DNA of 64,000 nt from the NCBI GenBank assembly GCA_004123355.1, contig SCHM01000002.1:1364001-1428000 (forward strand). Reading direction: 5' to 3'. Shown in pieces: positions 37,871 to 49,374 of this stretch. The DNA is from Amphirosellinia nigrospora. Its lineage: Eukaryota; Ascomycota; Sordariomycetes; Xylariales; Xylariaceae. Under the pieces are notes generated by a model that worked only from the letters and a program-made list of their open reading frames with translations, made no database searches and was not told where the DNA came from. A program made the position numbers and the translations under genes. Each line of letters starts with the position of its first letter. Within the stretch, counting starts at the first letter, position 1.

Positions 37871-38130
37871 GCTAGTTTTAATAATTAGCTTTTTAAGTTT
37901 TTTTATTTTACTTTTTTTTTTTTTAAACTTTAAACTTAATTATACTAAGTTTTAATATATATAGCTATAATTATACTTTTAAAATTCTTTTTACGCTTTA
38001 AATCTAAAGTTTAATTATATTAAACTTTAATATATATTATTTTAATTATACTTCTAAAGTTTTTTTTAGCTAAATTTTAACTTTATTTATATTTTACTTA
38101 ATCGTTAAAATATTACGCTAATACATTAAA
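37871..38130. repeat. Internal direct repeat, copy B
   Basis: Same order of blocks as copy A, with about 70 bp extra in the middle that looks like a local duplication of the AATTATATTAAACTTTAATA block. Could be the second LTR of an inner, nested element. Confidence 0.5.
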
Positions 38131-40508
38131 CAACTTTATTATTAATATACAATATAATACTTTTTAAATTAGTTAATTTATATTAAAACATAAACTTTTT
38201 TAAATATAAAAATCTTAATCTATAAATATAATTATTTAAAGCTAAACTCTAATTAATAAAACAAACTCTTTTATTTTTCGATAAAAAAACTTATAAAAAA
38301 TATACTTAGTTAAATTAAACTTATTAATATTAATAAAAAATATTAAACTATAATTATTTTAACTAATCGAAAAAATTTTATTATAAACTTAAAACTAAAA
38401 AAAAATAAAACAAAATTATAAACTTTTTATTATAATATTAATAAAAATAAATAACTATAAGCTAATATTATATATATAATAAATAATATATAAATTTATA
38501 AAAAACAACTAATATTTAAGTTTAAAGTTTAAACTAATATTTATTTTTACTTAAAATAATAAAATATTAAACTTAATTCTTTTTATTACTTATTTTTAAA
38601 CAAATATTTTTATAAATATTAAATTTTATTTACTTAAAAAAAACGTTAAATATATTATTTTATTTAATAATTTTAAAACTAAAACTAATTATTATATTAA
38701 ACTAATAAAAAATTCTAGTTTTTTTTATCTTTTTATTAAACTAACTAAATTTTTATTTAAATAGCTATTAATATTAATCTAGCTAATATTATTTATAATA
38801 ATAAAAATAAAAAAATAGCTAATAAAAATTTCCTTTAAATAAAAATAAAAATATTTTAAGCTAAAACTATAAAATTAATAAAAACTTTATTATAATATTT
38901 TATAATTCTTAAAAATATTTAATATATAATTATATTATTTTTAATTTATTTAAAGTTTTTATATAATAGTTTTTAATATAAAAATCTATTTAAAAACTTA
39001 TTAAAATTTTAATTAAAACTAAAATTTTAACTACTTTTTATTTTTTCTTAACTTTATAATATATATTTATATTAGCCTAAAATTTATAAAAAACCTTAGC
39101 TTAAATATTTACTTTTATTTAAAAAAAGCTTATAAAAAATTAAAATTACTAATTAAAATAGCATTTTATAATATATTTTTTTTTAAAAAGCCTTTAAATT
39201 AGCTTAAAAAATAAAAAACCTTAAAAATAATAAAATATTACTACTTAAAAACTTTTAAAATTTCGAAATTTTAAGTTTACGCCTATATATTTAAACAAAC
39301 ATAATACTATTTACCTTATTTAAATCAAAGCTAACTAGCTAATTTATAAATCTTTTATAGCTATATAAATTTAAATAATTAAACCTATTTATAATATTTA
39401 TTATAAATAACTAAAAAAACTAAAAATAAAACAATAAAAACTTATTAAATATTTTAAGTTTATTTTACTTAATAAACTTAAATATTAAAGTATATATAGC
39501 TATTTTATTAATATAAATATAATAGCTTTAAAAAAACATTTAAAAAAACAATATATTAACCTAGTTTAAAATATAAACTAATTAAATCCTTAAACTTTTA
39601 AAAATAATTTTAAAAACTTATATATTATTAACTAGCTTTTTTTTTAACTAAAACGTTAAAAAAATCTTCTATAAATTCTAAGCGCAAAAAACTATAACTA
39701 AATAATCTAATTAAAACATTTTAAGCACTTAATATAAAAACTAATAAAAATATAAAAATTCTAAAACTATAATTAAAAACTAAACAATAAAATTCTAATA
39801 ACTATTATTAACTACTTAAAACTATATAAAAAAAATAACTAATAAAAAAAAACAATCTTTAAACTAAAATCTAAAATATTTTAAATAAAAAACTAAAAAA
39901 AACCTAATAATATTAAATTAAACTTACTTTTATATCTAATAAAATACTTATATTAATTTAAATATTAAAACAATACTATTAAAATTAAATTAAGTTTTTA
40001 AACATTTTAACCAACTTTACTTTTTACTTAAGCCATTATTTAAATAAAACCTAAAAAAAAAATATACTAATTATTAATATAATAATTAAATTAGCTATAA
40101 TACTTTTATAAACGTTTAATAAACTAATAATAAAATATAAATTATTAAAAAAATACTTATACTGCTTATTATAGTTTTTAACAAAAATAATTCGTTTATA
40201 GCTAATAAGTTTAACAATAGTTTTAATAATAACTTAAACTTTTAACTTAATTAATTTACTAAAATCGAACTATTAAAAAAAAATAATATAATTTAAAAAA
40301 AATAAAATTATTTAATAAATTTTTTAATACTAATAAATAAAGTTTCCTAAATTATATTATATAAATTATTATTTATTTTTTTTACTATTTAAATCTAATA
40401 AAATAATTATTACATTATATTAACTTCATAAAATTTTTCTATTAATATCTGCTTTATTCTTACAATTAAATATAATAAGCAGGGGGCGCCTATTCTATGC
40501 CCCTAAAT

Positions 40509-40653
40509 AGCTAGTAGGTCAATTATATAAGCTAAATTACGTACTTTTCGCTATATAAGCAGTTTTTTTTAAGGGGGCCCTTAGAGGTCTCTCCACTCCG
40601 AATACAACTCCAATTTCCTGCCCTATCCTAGTTCGTCACAGTAAATCCTTTCT
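40509..40653. repeat. Right LTR
   Basis: 145 bp starting AGCTAGTAGGTC and ending GTAAATCCTTTCT, followed directly by CATAC. A G-rich run, GCAGGGGGCG, lies about 25 bp before it and could be the polypurine tract. Confidence 0.85.
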
Positions 40654-40658
40654 CATAC
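40654..40658. repeat. Target-site duplication, right copy (CATAC)
   Basis: Pairs with 27140-27144. Confidence 0.75.
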
Positions 40659-40976
40659 CTGCAGATGGTGTGGCGGTGCGTTGGGCCATAGGTAGGCATT
40701 AGACAGCCAATTGACAGAAGCCAATGGCAGCCAAGCTAGTATAATAGCCTACAAGATTGTGGCTGGGACGAGGTTTACACGTTGGGTATTTGCCTCCAGG
40801 CAGCAAGATTCCGCATCAATCACTTATCAGACCCCAATTGTCTTATGATGATCAAAACCGTGCATTGTGTGCTTCCATTTCAAGATTAGACTTGGTTTTG
40901 GGTTGTTCCGTGGACCAAAACTCAACGCTAATGTTAGCCAGGGTATTGACCTATCTAAGCCTACCATTCCAATCGT
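40659..40976. other. Short intergenic stretch, no gene seen
   Basis: Normal composition resumes right after the element. The frame at 40757-40993 has no recognisable feature. Confidence 0.5.
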
Positions 40977-41957
40977 TCAGGAAGCTTGGTTAAAATCGTA
41001 GGCGTTACCAAAAGCTCGGTTTAGATATCCATCCATCGCTTGTTGCTTCGATACCCAATCAACGGGTACCTCCAAGCCAAGTTCTCCTCGAGTGTCCAGA
41101 TCCTCGAGAACAGGCCTGACATCTTCCGCGAACTCGAGTCTCATGGATTTCGGTACCAACTCGCGAAGTGAATCTGAGCCAGCATGACGCGCACCTTCTC
41201 GCTCTTATTCGGCATGCCGGCGTGCCATAACCTGAGGTCGCGAATTATGATGCTCCCTTTCTTAATGTTTGGTTGAAGCGGCGAGCCATGCGTTTCAACC
41301 CGCTTTGCCAGGAAATCCTGCCTTATCCGACCACTGGCTCTCTCCCCGTGTGCGCCTTCTTGGGCTTTGATACCATCAATACCTGCGTTGTGTGTGCCAG
41401 CCATACCTCAGTAGAGCCATTTTGAGGCGTCATATCTTGGAGATATCAGTCAATGCCGTTTCAAACACTTGCTTCAGGGGAGATATAGATTCCTTGTAGT
41501 AGGTTACTATTGCTTCCCAGATACCTTACACCCGAACTCAAAAAGAACTTGGAGAACAGCGAAATAAATCAATACCCACTAGCGGGACGTTGATGACCAG
41601 AGCAAAAGGGTGCTCTGGATGAGCGAAGTCGGCATCGGAATGCACCGGTTGACGTTGAGGTGAAGCTCCAGGAACCGGTGGCATTGCGTGTTGCCAGAAC
41701 AGAAAGTCCACTTAGGCCGGGGCCCGAGCACAGAAGAGGTAATTTGAGTTGCGATAGGGTCTATTGGCTAATGAATTAGCTGTAAATTTATTCGGGGTAT
41801 AACAGGGGCAACGCAACTTGTGAAGATCGATGGATAGAAATATTCAGCATAGGGAGGTGCGTCCTGCTGAATATTACGACGTATAGTTGAAAGGGCCGTT
41901 TTTCGCCGCGAGCTTGAGAATGCGAGCATCTTCTACCATCTTTGTGTTGAGGTGGTC
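40977..41957 (-). CDS. Phytanoyl-CoA dioxygenase (PhyH) family oxygenase, frame-broken
   Basis: Fe(II)/2-oxoglutarate oxygenase of the PhyH type; substrate unknown. Read from the right: DHLNTKMVEDARILKLAAKNGPFNY, then IDPIATQITSSVLGPRPK, the HxD iron ligand pair in QPVHSDADFAHPEHPFALV, EVWLGTHNAGIDGIK, the distal-His/Arg region GSIIIRDLRLWHAGMPN, and a C-terminal end GYLNRAFGNAYDFNQAS. At least three one-base slips, near 41145, 41397 and 41711, each at a G/C doublet, plus an unclear join near 41880 and an intron around 41830-41780. The usual 30-40 N-terminal residues are not recognisable, so the 5' end is either in an unseen exon or lost. The gene lies 320 bp from the RIP-affected element. 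Confidence 0.6.
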
Positions 41958-42051
41958 TTATATCATGTGGGATAACCCCTCAACCACCACCAACCATCCA
42001 GATGGACGCCCGTACCGCAATTTCGAGGTTCCTTTCACTTAGTCTATTACT

Positions 42052-42567
42052 TCATTCTTCGGTGGATGGGCGCACGACCTGTAACAAACGCTGTGTTTGA
42101 ATGTCGTCTTCGTTGAAGAATGGCCTTCGGCCGACAGAGAGACTTGCGCGAAGCAAAATTCGGTCTCTGGCACTATAGCTAACATCTTGCTAGGCTTGAT
42201 ACCAAATAATTCAAATCCCTATGAGAATAATAGTCCAGACCGGAAGGCATTATGTTAAGGCAACGAGTCGCAGCTTTATAGATGTCTTCAACAGTAAAGA
42301 CATCACGTTCGTCCAATGAGGGTCAAACCCGAGCTCGGTTTTGTCTACTATTAGTCTTGGTTTAGCGCTATGCCGGTGCCATGGGACGCTCACGATGTCC
42401 CCACCTCTATCCTAAACATAGTCCTTGTTCTCCTGGTACAACGGAAAATCGCGATTACATTCAAAGCGTAACACACAGTAAATCTTACCAGAAAAGTAAT
42501 TCCGTATATGCAACCAAGGGCTCGGTTCAGATTCGTCATGTGGAGAAATGAAGGGCATCCATTTCAT
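42052..42567 (-). CDS. Unidentified gene, fragmentary reading frames
   Basis: I do not recognise the family. Coding character is suggested by consecutive frames: MKWMPFISPHDESEPSPWLH from 42567; a possible intron (GTAAGA to ACCAG); DRGGDIVSVPWHRHSAKPRL; ERDVFTVEDIYKAATRCLNI continuing with MPSGLDYYSHRDLNYLVSS; and ILLRASLSVGRRPFFNEDDI continuing with QTQRLLQVVRPSTEE to a stop at 42052. These need two or three frame changes or introns. The first ATG overlaps the stop of the upstream regulator (ATGA). It may be a real gene with indels, or a decayed one. Confidence 0.35.
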
Positions 42568-44195
42568 GGTGCTGGTCTATTAGTCATCCAGTGTCCTTGC
42601 AAATCGGTAATCATTTTTTGAATAGGCCACCCAGTAATCTTCTTGCATGCCACAAGGTGCCTTACTACCTCTTGTTGAGATGCTTCAGATCGTATATACT
42701 TAGCGCCTGTAAATTGATTAGCAATGAGCATGGGTAGCGCTACCAATCAATGAAAGAGCAACCGCTTTTGGCACTTACAGTAGGATATGGGACCGAAAGC
42801 ATTGACAAGGACAGACGGTTCGTTAGACGTGAATGCAATACCGCTGATTTCAATGCCAATATTCTCAAGAAGATCCTCCTTAGCTATAATTATTCCCACG
42901 AAAAACTCCACGCTCAAAGCAAGGGATATCAGTTGCTCGACTTGGTTGACAGTTTGAGCGTGTATGGCCAGCATTGCAAGTGACACCAGACAGTAGTGTC
43001 GTGATGCAGCTAGTCGACGTTAGATTTGCGTTTTATTTCCATCTCCGAAGAACATTACCATGGCAGCATTTCAAGAAATGCACAGTTGGAAGCCTAGATA
43101 AAGAGGGAAGCGCGGCCCGTGAGAAGGGCTTGAAATGTGTTGGTAGGTCTGATAGCCAATCTTCAACGTAGGAAAACATACTATCCCAACTATCCGTGAT
43201 CTTCTTGGCTTCTGTGTTCCAGTCACCGCATTGACTATTCGCCCGAGGACCAGGGATATGGCATTTAGATAATCTTGATCACACGAAACATTGTACAACC
43301 TAGGGATAGGATCTAAGTTCATCTTGAGGGGGCAGTTCCTGAATAGGCTAAACGTGATGTCCTCACGAAGATAATTCCAGAAACCAGAGTGAACGAGGCC
43401 GCCTGCGGGTGATCAAGAAAATTTTGGAGTTGTGATGCTAGAGAGAACGCTCCTTTCAGGTGTCTGTTAGGATCATGGTCCTCTGTATAGTCCGATCCGT
43501 CAGTCATTTTTGTCCGCTTAGGGAGTTGTCTAGCTCACCAGCGAGGATTTCGTATGACCTTAGCAGGCAAGTGCTTGCCAACGCCACGCCTTTCTTAATC
43601 AACACATCCTCCGGATCAAGGTCGATGAGACGTCTAATGCATCGTGTATGATAATTTTCTGCTATCGTTCGCGCAGAAGGGGCCGTGGTCTGAGTCACAT
43701 ACATTGCAGACAAAGCTATCACGGCGTCGAAAAGGAGGGGCTCGTCCAAAGCGATGATTGGAACCTCTGTACTAAAAGAGCTCTGTGAATCGCTAAGATC
43801 GTACCACGGTGCAACGTTACTGATGTAGCGACGAAAGTAGTTTGCGAGTTCGGATGACTTTAAAGCTTTGCGGGGCAGCTCGTCTGACAAGAAGCCGTCC
43901 TCTGAGGGTGCACATACAAGTCAGTACGAGCTATACCTACTGGCAGTATACGCAACATACGTTCTGAATCAAGGTTATTGCAGCTTGAGTTCTTGGGTAA
44001 CGGAACTTGCCGCTCTGATCGATCGCAGTACCGTTTTGCTTTTGAGCATCGTTGACAGACAGGTAGCGCCTCATCGCCTTCCAAGATGAGAAACGATGTA
44101 AACATTTCATCATAGTAACACATGAACTGGGGAAGGGCATATTAGAGGGCCATTGAAAGTATGTAATACGTACACTTGATTTTACGCTGCCGGCA
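42564..44195 (-). CDS. Zn2Cys6 transcription factor, Fungal_trans_2 type
   Basis: Regulator of the ARCA-like class. The first half of the zinc cluster is at 44195-44172 (CRQRKIKC), followed by an intron and the second half, LPVCQRCSKAKRYCDR; the exact start is not resolved. The MHR-like domain includes DEPLLFDAVIALSAMYVTQT and GFWNYLREDITFSLF; ENIGIEISGIAFTSNEPSVL continues with VNAFGPISYC. After an intron ending near 42721 comes the typical end, VACKKITGWPIQKMITDLQ. One-base slips lie at GGG 43407-43409 and at CC 43226-43227 (+ strand); one more base at each restores the family pattern. It stands next to the PhyH oxygenase and the unidentified gene and may control them. Confidence 0.65.
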
Positions 44196-44801
44196 CGTAT
44201 TGCTTTAACATGGCGAATTAGAAGATGTAGCCCGATTCTTATTATCGGGAGTGGTTATCCTTCATGAATATGAGCTTCTACATACCAGGCTATGGTTACC
44301 CAAAAATTTCAATTAATATTCAGTAGGACTAGGCGGCTTTATCTCGTAGCTTACCTGCGCTTCTATACTGTCGGGGCATGGTTTGAGGTACCCCACGTCA
44401 CGATGGCTTTATTCTCGTTTGTTGAAAAGCGCCACTAACAATGGCTTTTCTGTACAACCGATGCCTAGAATGTAACCCCTAGATTCTTGATTAGGTGAGT
44501 TTTGGTGATCTGATAGTACCAAGGGAGGGTAGTGCAGGACCCAGGCTGTTACCTATGTTATCGATATGTCGTCACCGGCCCACGGCAATTGCTTCCGGAC
44601 TCGTGGGGTACAGCAATGATCTGGCTGTGGATTAAAAGGGTTAGACTGGGCTGCATCATCCCGCATCAACAATGGTCTAAAACCCCAGATTTTTTTTCAC
44701 GCTCCACTCCTTTCCGTGTCGTATTACCTCGACAACAAACATTGTATCATCATCACCATCCCACCTTATAGGGCCTCTAATTGTGTACTACCTTGTTAAT
44801 A
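44196..44801. other. Intergenic stretch, no gene seen
   Basis: Divergent promoter space between the second regulator and the steroid-reductase-like gene. Confidence 0.5.
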
Positions 44802-45726
44802 ATGGCCATCATTGAAGGATGGCTCCCTGCGAGCCAGGAGAATTGGGAGACATTGATGTGGTGGTGGCGGTTTTATCCAATTGTAAGTTGGCCGGTTTGA
44901 TCGGTCAATTGGGAGACAGATTGGAGATTTTGCTAATTCTGTGTTACAGTTCGGCTCTATGCAGTGGTTCTCGTCTTGGTACGGCATGGGCAAAACGTCT
45001 GTTGAGAGCAGACTCAACATACCCGGCCGCATCGCTTGGTTCACTATGGAGGTGCCCGGCTTCGTTACCCTCCTCTACATCATGACCACTTTGCCCACAC
45101 AGCACGACATTACCGACCTACCGTGGCAGAATAAAGTCCTGGCCTCGTTGTTTGTCATGCACTACATCTATCGTGCCGTGTTTTTCCCTTTCCTGCAGCC
45201 ATCCATGTCCCCCATTCACGTATCAGTCTGGTCAATGGCTGCCATCTTCCAAGTTGTCAATGGCACCGCTATTGGTTGCTGGCTAGCTGCTTACGGCCCC
45301 ACCACGCAGTCACAATGGGAGGCCCAGGGTTTCTCCATCGTCCAGTTTGCTACCGGCCTCGTTATCTTCTATGTCGGGCTCACTGGCAACTACTTCTCCG
45401 ACGAGGAACTCCGCGAAATTCGACGCAGCGAATTGAGGCGGCAGGAGAAGTTGAAGCAGCAGGGCAAGGTTATCGACAAACACTATGAGGTGCCACAAAA
45501 CGGTCTATTCAAGTACATGCTCTTCCCTCATTATTTCATGGAGTGGGTTGAGTGGGCTGGATATTGGATCGCTGGCGGCCTAGCGTTTACTCCTGCCCGG
45601 TGCTTCCTCTTGAATGAGTTCTTCGCCATGCTTCCTCGTGCTGTTTCCGGTGGCAAGTGGTACAAAGAGAGATTTGGCGAGGAGAAGATCAAGGGCAAAT
45701 ACGTCATCATTCCCGGGGTTTACTAA
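44802..45726 (+). CDS. 3-oxo-5-alpha-steroid 4-dehydrogenase-like membrane enzyme
   Basis: NADPH-dependent reductase of the steroid 5-alpha-reductase superfamily, predicted in the ER membrane. Exons 44802-44882 and 44950-45726 join without break to 285 residues. Several hydrophobic segments are visible (FVTLLYIMTTL, VSVWSMAAIFQVVNGTAIG, FSIVQFATGLVIFYVGLTGN). The C-terminal superfamily block follows: GLFKYMLFPHYFMEWVEWAG ... GGKWYKERFGEEKIKGKYVI. The fungal relatives lie close to DET2/SRD5A1-type proteins; whether it acts on sterols, polyprenols or another enone cannot be told from sequence. Note GMGKTSVESRLNIPGRIAWF near the N-terminus, shared by this family. Confidence 0.85.
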
Positions 45727-46541
45727 GCTTCCCCTACTCTAAGTAGCTGTTCCGCCTAATTATACACTTGCGAATGCTCAGACGTGTGTCATGGGCTGAG
45801 CTGTATTCCTAGGGGGAATGAATCATCCACAAGTTGCTTTATTGTAGCCGACACAGACGCGACAATCTGGGCTAGTATATAGGTAGATATGTAGCTCTAA
45901 TTCACCAGAGAGTTATTTAGGTAACAAGTCTGTATAATATTTATTCCTTAATAGCTATAATTGCCATAATATAGTAACAAGAGACAATGAGGTAACAATG
46001 TATGCCAATCGCCAATTCTCACGCCTTAATGACATAACATGTAGTACACACTTTGAGAATTATTCACAAGAAGTATGACATAAAACAATCAAGTTCATGC
46101 ACGGTACTTTCAACGTCGGTAAAGGATAAGTAGTACCGTGGTGCTTCAAAGCAAGGCTGAGTTTCACAGTCGGGATGACCCGGGCTCAGTCCCGCAGTTC
46201 AATATCGTACAATGTGCTGGTGCCACTGGAAAAGCCCTTGTAAGCTAAGGGGCTGAAAGCATGCTCCTCTGTTGATCGGATCTTCTCTGTGCTAAGCATT
46301 TGACTTCCATAATCGCCAGTCAGATTACAAATTATACTATTAGCCGGCTTGGGGGCCATCGGCCTTCTTAATTAAATTGACATACAGAACTGGGAGTTCT
46401 TCTATGTTTGTGAGGACTTTATCTTATTCAACATGCTATCAAAACTACATGGCAGAAGCGTATTTTAAAATCCAACGACCCCCATATACTCTCAAACTTA
46501 GCGTTAAAGCATAAGACGATGATCACCTCACCATGAGCAAT
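45727..46541. other. Convergent intergenic spacer, no gene seen
   Basis: 3' flanks of the reductase and the endoglucanase; no motif rec­ognised. Confidence 0.55.
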
Positions 46542-47769
46542 TTAGGGGGCGTATGTCTTGAGTATAGAGTTGTAGTAAGTGTAGCCAGTTCCGCTCGGGG
46601 GCTCGAAGCTGAAGATATAATCACCCCACCAGGGGCCGGCGGCCCACCAGAGCGCGCCCTGCCAGACGTCGCTGTTCTCCTGCAGGTGGTCGAGCAGGCC
46701 CGTGACGGCGCTCTGGCACTGGGCGTTGGCGCCGCCGGCGAACTCGCCCAGGATGCCCGTCTTGTTGTTCTCGCGCAGCCAGGCGGTGGCGGTGGCGAGA
46801 CGCTCTGCGCCGATGGTGCCCGAGACGCAGACGTCCGAGGTGCCCGAGTTGTCCGAGTCGAGGTACTGGTGCATCTCGTAGACGAGCTTGTCGGCCGAGT
46901 CGGTCAGCCCGGCCAGGTTGTCGTTGGTGTCGGCCCACGCGTGGGCGCCCGACCAGCTGTTGCCCTCGGCGAAGATGTACTGCGAGGTCGCGCCCGCGCC
47001 GCGGATGGCGTCGATGGCGGCCTGGTTTAGGTTGAGAACCAACGTCTGGTCCATGTCGTGGTACTCGTTGTTGGTGTCGAAAATGACCTTCTCGTTGGAC
47101 TTGAAGGCGGTCGCCACCGTCGTCCAAAAGCTACCGAAGCCGTCTACATCAGTGATGATGTCGCTGTAGTAGCGCCCAAAATTGTGTCTTTCAAAAACTA
47201 GAAGTTAGCAAATATCATCCGTATGCAGATAGTATCAGTTTTCAGAGCGTAGCTAATATGTAGAAATGATGAGTAGTAAAGCGGAGGCAGATCGCCAGCC
47301 TTTTCTAATGTTATTTGACAGAGGAACGAAATGATCTAGAAATCACATACGGGTCTAATATAGCATATCCGCCATTGCTGGTAATGTAATTCACTGTAGC
47401 GGTCAAGTTCGTCATATAGTCGGTAGCAGCCGCGGTAGTGAGCGTGTTAGGTACGAGACGCTCCATGGCGAAGGCTACGCGGAATAAGTTATATCCTTGG
47501 CTCAAGAGAGTCTATGTGTCTGTCAGGAATGTACCGCTCAAAAGCGAGGACCTTGATTTGCTTTCTTACCGAAATAGCTGCGTTGTCCGGAAGTAAAACT
47601 CCTTGCCCCAGGTTCCCGGATATGTGCCCTGCCCGAACTCGGCCACCGACAGATTGATTCCAAGCCACTTCAACTTTCCGGCTGCACTTGTGGCCGGCTC
47701 CAAAGCTGGCGCCGCGGCGGCGAGACCGGCGAGGCCAGCCAGCATGCTATTAAGGACGAAGGACCGCAT
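46542..47769 (-). CDS. Secreted GH5 endo-beta-1,4-glucanase
   Basis: Cellulase cutting internal beta-1,4-glucan bonds outside the cell. Exons 47769-47570, 47511-47351 and 47187-46542; about 335 residues. Signal peptide [22 protein letters not shown]5 features: [44 protein letters not shown], the acid/base Glu in [46 protein letters not shown], and the nucleophile Glu in GILGEFAGG. No cellulose-binding module or linker. Near 47589 the first exon needs one more C (TTCCGG) to read FYFPDNAAIS and match the next exon. The third exon is clearly richer in G and C than exons 1 and 2. Confidence 0.9.
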
Positions 47770-48248
47770 CTTGACTACGAAGCTTCAGGGGACTTCTTTC
47801 GTGGGGTTGTGTGAGAAGAAGCTCCTCCCGACTTCTAGGCGGCGGGTAGACGACATTATATATTTTTATTAATACGTACATATATCGTACATATATAGAT
47901 CTCGAGGCTATGTGGTGTCAGGTAGTACTCAAAGGAGGTCGCCAGTCCGCGTTCTTGCATGCGCAACCTTGCTCAAGGCTCACGGCAACTAACGGTGTAG
48001 ACCAATAATGGGGCGACGGAGGCTAGCTTGGTGCCTAAAGCGGAAAGTGGGTCTCTGGAAATGGAGCCGCGGGAACGATGCCGCTAAATTTTGGTGCTGT
48101 TTCGCGTATTGTTCCACGAATGGCTCCTTGAAGACGGAGATATAAGGGGCGAGTGAGTATTGCCATGACGAACGGACAACTATTGTTTGCGTCAATCCTC
48201 GAGGACCTCTCGCCATAATTCGCACCCAACAGACAGATTGCTCTCATC
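47770..48248. other. Divergent promoter space, no gene seen
   Basis: Upstream of the endoglucanase. An AT stretch with repeated TACGTACATATAT lies around 47870-47900. Confidence 0.5.
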
Positions 48249-48584
48249 ATGGATGAGCTTCCCAAGGATATTAGGGAATGGGTAAGTATGCATGTTTGTT
48301 TACTGGCAGAATACCCAGCTCAACCACGGTAGTTTTCATGGCATCTACTCACCTACTTAATCTATTCATATATCTTCTTTCAGCATCATATGATTGTCCG
48401 AAGCCGGCAAGAAAGCCTCCGTGTAGGCGCGATCGACACTCCACTCCGGTACAGGTACCGGGCTCACATCGGCCTTGGCAACAATGGTATGATATACATA
48501 CCATTGCGACAGCTCTACAAATTCATCAGATTCCTGTTTGCCTGTTACAACAGGAACAATAGTCTATGCTATGGTTTGTGGTAG
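48249..48584 (+). CDS. Small hypothetical protein
   Basis: Not recognised. ATG at 48249 gives MDELPKDIREW, then a well-formed intron 48282-48383 (GTAAGT to TTTCAG). The next exon is read in frame from 48384 (HHMIVRSRQESLRVGAIDTP) to a stop at 48584, about 78 residues. A GT at 48487 may start another intron, so the end is unsure. The splice sites are the main support. Confidence 0.35.
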
Positions 48585-49374
48585 AGTTTGCGTGTCATAT
48601 GTTGCGGTTGAAAATCACTTAGTGAAGCAGACATCGTAGCCGTCAATGAACAACAGTGAGGGGTCACGATGCTTTATGCGAGCATGTATTATAGAGTTCT
48701 TGCTCCTAATGCTAGCTCTGAAGATATAAGTTCCCATCGTCAATGAGCATTTTTGTTCGGTACTATCATTATTCTGTTAACTAGAACGTATGAGCTGAGA
48801 TTTATTACCATGCCTGATGAAACCAAGGGACTCGATCGTCGATATTTCACCACTGTAATATGCCGCCTCAGTTGATCTACTAAGTCACTGGCACGCATAA
48901 ATAAAATTTGCAGCAATACCTAGTGCAGTTGAGCATTTATTCTATTCAATACACTGTAACAAGTCTAGTATGACCACACTAGTGTGCCCAGACACTTGAT
49001 GCGTTAGCAGACATCATCGCGAGAACCTCACACATTCGAAATACTCATCGGCGCTTGTATCCTGGAACTCTCATCCGTCCATGCTGTCGAAAAAAATCCG
49101 CCCCCAGGCCAGCCTGAGGCTCTACACCTGTTAGTACTATCGGTTAGAGTCCGCGAGAAGCGAGGCCTCCAGGAACCATTTGTCGAGCTATTCCGTCTAA
49201 AGTTCATTCCCTGGCTATAGCTTTGAAATCCCGTTTGTTGACAACTGCAATGCGGGTGAACTATTAGGATCACCAGGTTGTTGAGCACAAAGAGCTCAAC
49301 CTTGAGCTTGATGCTATATACTACCGGTTTATAGATAGTTTGAATATAGAAGTAGTCGGCGAATTGAAGGACAA
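48585..49374. other. Intergenic stretch, no gene seen
   Basis: Only short frames without features. Confidence 0.5.

Larger units (their letters stand above)
27145..40653. mobile_element. LTR retrotransposon, about 13.5 kb, erased by RIP
   Basis: Bounded by 145-bp direct repeats (27145-27289 and 40509-40653) and a 5-bp duplication, CATAC, on both outer sides: the structure of an LTR retrotransposon. The interior is almost wholly A and T with TG/CA nearly absent, while G and C survive mainly in GC, CG and CT/AG contexts. That is the result of CpA-to-TpA mutation by repeat-induced point mutation. No frame above about 60 codons remains. A copia-type integrase trace on the + strand (35182-35259), a lysine-rich tandem repeat and an 8.2-kb-spaced internal direct repeat are listed separately. 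At 13.5 kb it is longer than a usual 5-7 kb element, so nesting is likely. The termini read AG...CT instead of TG...CA. Confidence 0.85.

Noticed and set aside
27145-40653. AT-rich block as centromere, mitochondrial insertion or AT isochore
   Set aside because: Exact LTR pair and target duplication at both borders define it as a transposon; no mitochondrial gene motif or tRNA seen.
46533-47127. Long open frames on the + strand and in a second - frame
   Set aside because: Shadows of the GC-rich third exon of the GH5 endoglucanase.
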